Shown piece after piece: positions 59,941 through 64,000 of a stretch of DNA of 64,000 nucleotides. The position numbers and the translations under genes were made by a program. The stretch lies in NCBI GenBank assembly GCA_965112735.1, contig OZ218954.1:1364001-1428000 (forward strand), written 5' to 3'. Each line of letters begins with the position of its first letter. The first letter of the stretch is position 1. This stretch comes from Phaeosaccion multiseriatum (taxonomy: Eukaryota; Ochrophyta, other classes). A model generated the notes under the pieces. It searched no databases. It saw only the letters and a list, made by a program, of their open reading frames with translations, and had not been told where the DNA came from.

Positions 59941-61978
59941 TGTGTGTGTGCGTGTGTGTGTTGTATGTGTGGTTGTAGGTATGTGTGTGTTTGGGTAGTT
60001 TGGGAGGAAGGTGGGCGGTGGGGGGTGGGGTATGAGTGAGCGGAAATGCGGCGGAAGGGAAGGTGGGTACACACAAATACACACACACGCAGACACACAC
60101 AAACACAGACACGCACACACACACAACAACATACACAAAAACACACACAAACACAGACACGCACACACAAAACCACACACACACACACACTCACACTCCC
60201 CTCCTCCCCCCCTTCCTCTCCCTCACCTGACTAAGGAAGGAGAACCTCGTTGCCCTCAGCCAGGCATCCCCCCAGCGCAGCACATCCATACACCAGAGCA
60301 AGATGTAGGCCGACGGACCGGGCAAGAAGGCAAGGCGCACCGGAAAAGTGGTGAGGTTATACGTCTCCATCAGAAACACACAAAGGTCCCACAACGTGCG
60401 GGTGCGTGAGTCCGGGTGGATCTTGCGCCCTTTTTCGCCCTGGAAATGTGCCACCGTGTCCTCCCAGAGGGTTCTCGCGCTGAAGCTCTTGCCCGACAGA
60501 CCAAAGAGGTCGAAGAGCAGGTCGGCCTCGTTCTTCTTCTTGCCCAACTCATCCACCTGCACTCGCAGCTTGGAGTACCGGCGAATGTTGCACAGCACCG
60601 ACGAATGGCACTTGGCCTTCCGACGAATGTGGTCTGTCAACGCTCGTAAGATGGCCTCTCTCCACTCGGGATAGTTGTCTGTCACCATCATGAGGTCAGA
60701 CCGACTCAGCACGAAGGTGTCGACATATCCTTTAGCAAGGCCGGTGGCGAGGCGTCCCGTTGAGTGGAGGAGGCCTTCTTCGCCGAAGCACTCTCCCTTG
60801 TGCAGAACCTCCAGCGTCAGGCGGCGGTCTGCGGTGACCATGTGCACCTGTTTGGGGTCACATATTTGGGGTCACATACGTAAGCATTGGTAGGCATGGG
60901 TACGTAAGTCCCTACGGCAAGAGGTTGCTGGGACCAGAGGGTGAGGTGCATACGCTACATTACGGTGTCTTTACGACGTGCCAATCAGTGTGCAGGGCGG
61001 TGTAAGAAGTGTATATAAGAAGTATGTGCACCCTCCCACCGCACCCCTCCCTGATTGCACACACGCCCTCCCTCACGCACACACAGGCACTCACGCACAC
61101 ACACGCACACACTTACCGCTCCCAGCTTGATCATGAACATCTCCTTGCCCACATCACCCGCCTTGATGATGACGTCATCCGGCAAGTACACCCTCGGCTC
61201 CAGTACAGCGACGATGTGCTCGTATAGCCGCTCGTCGCCGATATTGAAGAAGCTGAGACGGAGGGAGGGGAGTGGAGGGTGAGGGGGAGGGAGGAGGAGC
61301 AGGAGACCAACTGCGTCACCACTTTGTGTTCCAAGGCAGCTAACGTGCCCAAGCCCTGTCCCAAGGCAGCTGCGTGTGTCTGCGTGGTCGGGTGCGTGCA
61401 ACAGAACACAACCGGCAACCGGACCCGACAAAACCAACCAGACCACCCCCCCCTACACACAAAAACTCATCCTCATCGCACCTGATGCTCTTGAGACTCT
61501 CTCCATTGACATGCATGGCTATCTTCCTCCTGAGTGGGGCGGGTAACTCATCCAGAATAAGCCCCTCCTCCAAACACCCCTGCCGGCTCCACATGTAGTC
61601 GTAGTAGTGAATAATTCGCTCTCTGAGTGACGAAGGGTAATTCTTCTTCTCCATGCTCTCCCGCATGTCCCCCACCTTGGTCCGAAACTCCTTCGCCGCC
61701 TGCTGAATGTTGGCAATGAGCGCCGACAGGCCTCCCACCACGGCAGGCAGCAGCAGACCACCAAACACAATGGCCATGGTGGTGCACCAGGTCTCAAGTT
61801 GGTTGGTAGGGATGATGTCTCCATACCCCACTGTGGACATGGCGGAGATGGCCCAGTACACGGCTCGGAGGTAGCCTGTTGGGTGATGGCAGTGGATGGG
61901 TGGGCGGGTGCGTGAGTGGGTGTAAGTATGTGCGCGTTTGTGTGTGTGCGTGCGTGCGTGTGTGTGTGTGCGTGCGTG

Positions 61979-62014
<36 letters not shown>

Positions 62015-62988
62015 TACGTGTGTGTGTGTGCGTGTTGTGTGTGCGCGTGCGTCGTACCTGCGGTGCCGGCTGCAACGGAGAAGTCAATGGCCGTTGACTC
62101 ATTGGCCTCATCGGCTTGCATCCAGTTGGAGGAGAAGTGCGATTTGCTGAGAGTCGAGACAGGGGGAGGGGGGGAAGGAGGTAGGGAGGGAGGGGGGGAG
62201 GGAGGGAGGGAGGGAGGGAGGGAGGGAGGGAGGGAGGGAGGGAGGGAGGGAGGGAGGGAGGGAGGGAGGGAGGGAGGGAGGGAGGGAGGGAGGGAGGGAG
62301 GGAGGGAGGGAGGGAGGGAGGGAGGGAGGGAGGGAGGGAGGGAGGGAGGGAGGGAGGGAGAGAGGGAGGGAGAGAGGGAGGGAGGGAGGGAGGGAGAAAG
62401 GGGACTTGAGACAGATGCAGCGGGTAAGAGAGGGGAGGCTCACGCTCGCACTCACGCACACACGCACTCACGCACCTTCGCTGGCCGACGAGCAGCCACG
62501 CACAGCCTGCGTAGTGGCACGCAAGCACCATCACCACGTTGAGCATCATGAAGCGCCGCACGGACAGGCCAGGGGAGTACAGCCATCTTGTCTTACGGAC
62601 AATGTCTTGAAGGCGGTCAGTAGCGGCAGGGAGATGACCTAATCGCAGGACCTGGGCGGGCATAGGGGTTTTGTGGGGGTGCGTGAGTGTTTGGGGGGGT
62701 TGTGAGTGAGGAAAGAAAGCATACAAACCAACACAGTGAGCGCGTCCGCCGGCCTCGGTCGTAACCTCCCTCACCTTGCTGAAGCGTAGCACGGCCAGCA
62801 GGTCTGGATAGCCCACTGCCAACAGGTCAAGCGGCAGGCCCGTCAGCAGCTCCAGCCACACGTTGTGTGTGCGGCGGAAGCGTCGATGCAAGCTCCGAGA
62901 GTCATGCACCAAAACCGCCTGAGAGAGAGAGAGCGAGAGGGAGAGAGAGGGAGAGAGGGAGAGAGGGAGAGAGCGAGAGAGAGGGAGG

Positions 62989-63025
<37 letters not shown>

Positions 63026-63691
63026 GGAGGGAGAGAGAGGGAGAGAGGGAGAGAGAGAGAGAGGGAGAGAGCGAGAGAGAGGGAGGGAGGGAGAGAGAGG
63101 GAGAGAGAGAGGGAGAGAGAGAGGGAGGGAGAGAGAGAGAGAGAGGGAGAGAGAGAGAGAGAGGGAGAGAGAGAGAGAGAGGGAGAGAGAGAGGGAGAGA
63201 GAGAGAGGGGGAGAGAGAGAGGGAGAGCGAGAGAGGGAGATAGGGAGAGAGAGAGAGAGAGAAAGAGAGGGAGGGAGGGAGAGAGAGGGAGAGAGAGAGA
63301 ATGAGAGTGAGACAGAGAGAGGGAGAAGAGAGCGAGAGAGCGCGCGAGAGAGGGGGGGGGGGGGGAGTACAAAGCGGATGAACGGCTCCATGACACTCGC
63401 TCACTCCATTGCGAGTCTTCGGGCCTTCTTATCGCCGCATGTACGCGCTACATAGAGGAACTTCTCTTCGAAACGAATATAGAGCCAGCCCTGTCCTTCT
63501 TGGATCTTTCTTGTTCCCCCCTGTTGACCTTTGAAGTGCAACGGGCGGTGCCTTCAGGGGCTTCCGGTGCATTTACATACCTCATCCATAAAGGAGAAGA
63601 AGGACAACTCGAGCAGGACATTAAGTAAGAAGATGAGGTCCACAAAGTATCCCGGCACCAACAGCCACGCTTGCTTGGCGAAGGACAACCT
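52109..63691 (-). CDS. Concatenated CNBD cation channel with at least three 6TM-pore-CNBD units; 5' end outside window
   Basis: Predicted plasma-membrane or organellar K+-type channel. Fifteen exons join in phase with no stop (2284 residues): 63581-63691, 62775-62918, 62476-62651, 62058-62146, 61482-61875, 61117-61252, 60227-60847, 59519-59881, 58931-59179, 58374-58652, 57360-58021, 55453-57136, 54268-55206, 53633-53760 (GC-AG donor) and 52109-52988. Unit A (visible residues 1-470): S2 to S6, pore SAMSTVGYGDIIP, CNBD with GECFGEEGLLHSTGRLAT. Unit B (470-1075): S1 RTLWDLCVFLMETYNL, S4 VMRLLKLARLSR, pore PTLVVVVIGDVIP, CNBD with SFFGDTALFFMTERSASVRA interrupted by a 130-residue low-complexity insert. 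Unit C (1076-1990): S4 FLKLIRLLRMWR, pore TTLSSIGYGDIHP, CNBD with HHLGETCLLSSSGIRLETVV. The exon 60227-60847 holds both unit A's CNBD and unit B's S1-S2. The C-terminus is Gly/Glu-rich and then basic. S1 of unit A and the start codon lie beyond 64000. Confidence 0.9.
52461..52806. repeat. Coding (CCT)n/(AGG)n array, about 345 bp
   Basis: Nearly pure CTC/CCT triplets with sporadic TTC. On the minus strand it lies inside the last channel exon and is read as more than 100 residues of Gly with scattered Glu. The frame is open in all three minus phases, so only the exact-phase join from 52988 shows which is used. Confidence 0.92.
53190..53610. repeat. (CA)n-rich tract with CACGCA, CAGACA variants
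   Basis: About 400 bases of interrupted CA dinucleotides in the channel intron between 52988 and 53633, immediately after the GC donor in the sense direction (read as TG-rich in the transcript). Long Thr-His open frames here are artefacts. Confidence 0.9.
53796..54030. repeat. (GGGA)n microsatellite in channel intron
   Basis: Uninterrupted GGGA for about 230 bases, adjacent to the acceptor at 53761 in the sense direction, so the transcript carries (CCCT)n just upstream of the 3' splice site. Confidence 0.95.
55263..55322. repeat. (TTTCAG)n hexamer run
   Basis: Eight or more TTTCAG units in the intron between channel exons 55453-57136 and 54268-55206. The same hexamer recurs at 58118-58144 and, in short form, near 57230 in other introns of this gene. 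Confidence 0.88.
62163..62399. repeat. (GGGA)n microsatellite in channel intron
   Basis: About 235 bases of GGGA between channel exons 62476-62651 and 62058-62146, again next to the acceptor (62147) on the sense strand. Confidence 0.95.
62921..63355. repeat. GAGA/GAGAGGGA purine tract
   Basis: About 430 bases of mixed GA, GAGGGA and GAGC units ending in a 14-G run near 63350. It fills the intron upstream of the channel exon 62775-62918 and directly abuts its acceptor, giving a 430-base pyrimidine tract in the sense transcript. Confidence 0.93.
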
Positions 63692-63723
63692 CTGAAGGAT
63701 GACGTTCAGTTCGATGGGGAGGA

Positions 63724-63890
63724 TGTGGAGGGAGGGAGGGAGGGAGGGAGGGAGGGAGGGAGGGAGGGAGGGAGGGAGGGAGGGAGGGAGGGAGGGAGGG
63801 AGGGAGGGAGGGAGGGAGGAGGGAGGGAGGAGGGAGGGAGGAGGGAGGAGGGAAGGAGGGAGGGAGAGGGAAGGAGAGAAGGAGGGAGAG
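63724..63890. repeat. (GGGA)n with GGAGGGA tail
   Basis: About 165 bases of GGGA-type repeats, just upstream (sense) of the first visible channel exon (acceptor at 63692). The channel gene continues beyond it. Confidence 0.93.
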
Positions 63891-64000
63891 AGCGAGCAAA
63901 GAAGGGCAAGGTGAGGCTGTGCGCATGTGGAAAGGGGGAGACAGCAGGCACACGCACACAAACACGCACAACACATAAGAGACACGCACGCACACGCAAA

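Noticed and set aside
61794-63455. Open frames of Leu-Ser or Arg-Glu repeats over 500 codons
   Set aside because: They run through the GAGA tract and read across channel exons in the wrong frame.
54268-63691. Three separate neighbouring channel genes
   Set aside because: The exon 60227-60847 contains the end of one unit and the start of the next in one frame, and no stop, start or gap for a promoter occurs between units.

Overview
The window is nuclear DNA of a eukaryote. Every multi-exon gene can be assembled with GT-AG introns (one GC-AG), and introns and intergenic gaps are packed with simple repeats. A stramenopile (ochrophyte) microalga fits best, perhaps a eustigmatophyte. The reasons are a plastid-type lysophosphatidate acyltransferase whose N-terminus looks like signal peptide plus an ASAF-type Phe site, a sedoheptulose/fructose bisphosphatase, GC-rich compact genes and Ala/Gly/Gln homopolymers. 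The lineage is an inference, not a demonstration.

Layout. 1-10851 (-): a large ABCG transporter with two nucleotide-binding domains, running off the left edge. 12302-17972 (+): an exosome RRP6/EXOSC10-type 3'-5' exonuclease with an added R3H domain. 18459-20621 (+): a TrmK-family tRNA methyltransferase. 21955-22356 (-): a twin CX9C mitochondrial protein. 22574-22818: a MITE-like element with TTAA flanks. 23444-24703 (-): an NAD(P)-binding SDR-like protein. 24903-32661 (+): a CocE/NonD (X-Pro dipeptidyl-peptidase type) hydrolase. 33091-35792 (-): an SBPase/FBPase. 36149-36708 (+): a small mitochondrial-looking protein. 37572-39152 (-): a divergent 14-3-3 with a membrane anchor. 40135-42844 (-): an unrecognised protein. 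43148-44146 (+): the plastid acyltransferase. 45620-48126 (-): nucleoporin Nup58. 48766-51392 (+): a PDP-like PP2C phosphatase. 52109 to the right edge (-): a giant cation-channel gene.

The most striking item is the last gene. Fifteen exons join in phase without a stop (2284 residues visible) and encode at least three consecutive voltage-gated-channel units. Each unit has its own pore and its own cyclic-nucleotide-binding domain. Single exons contain the end of one unit and the start of the next, so this is one concatenated channel (like animal CNGK channels) and not a tandem gene cluster. The middle unit's selectivity filter is degenerate. Units begin at the window edge, so a fourth unit may lie upstream.

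The genes do not form a pathway; this is an ordinary mixed eukaryotic neighbourhood. Features shared across genes are of interest: a (CAG)n plus TTGGTGATACAG motif recurs inside several unrelated genes, and most intronic repeats are pyrimidine-rich on the sense strand. Exon borders were placed by eye from splice consensus, reading phase and family similarity. No RNA or database evidence was available.
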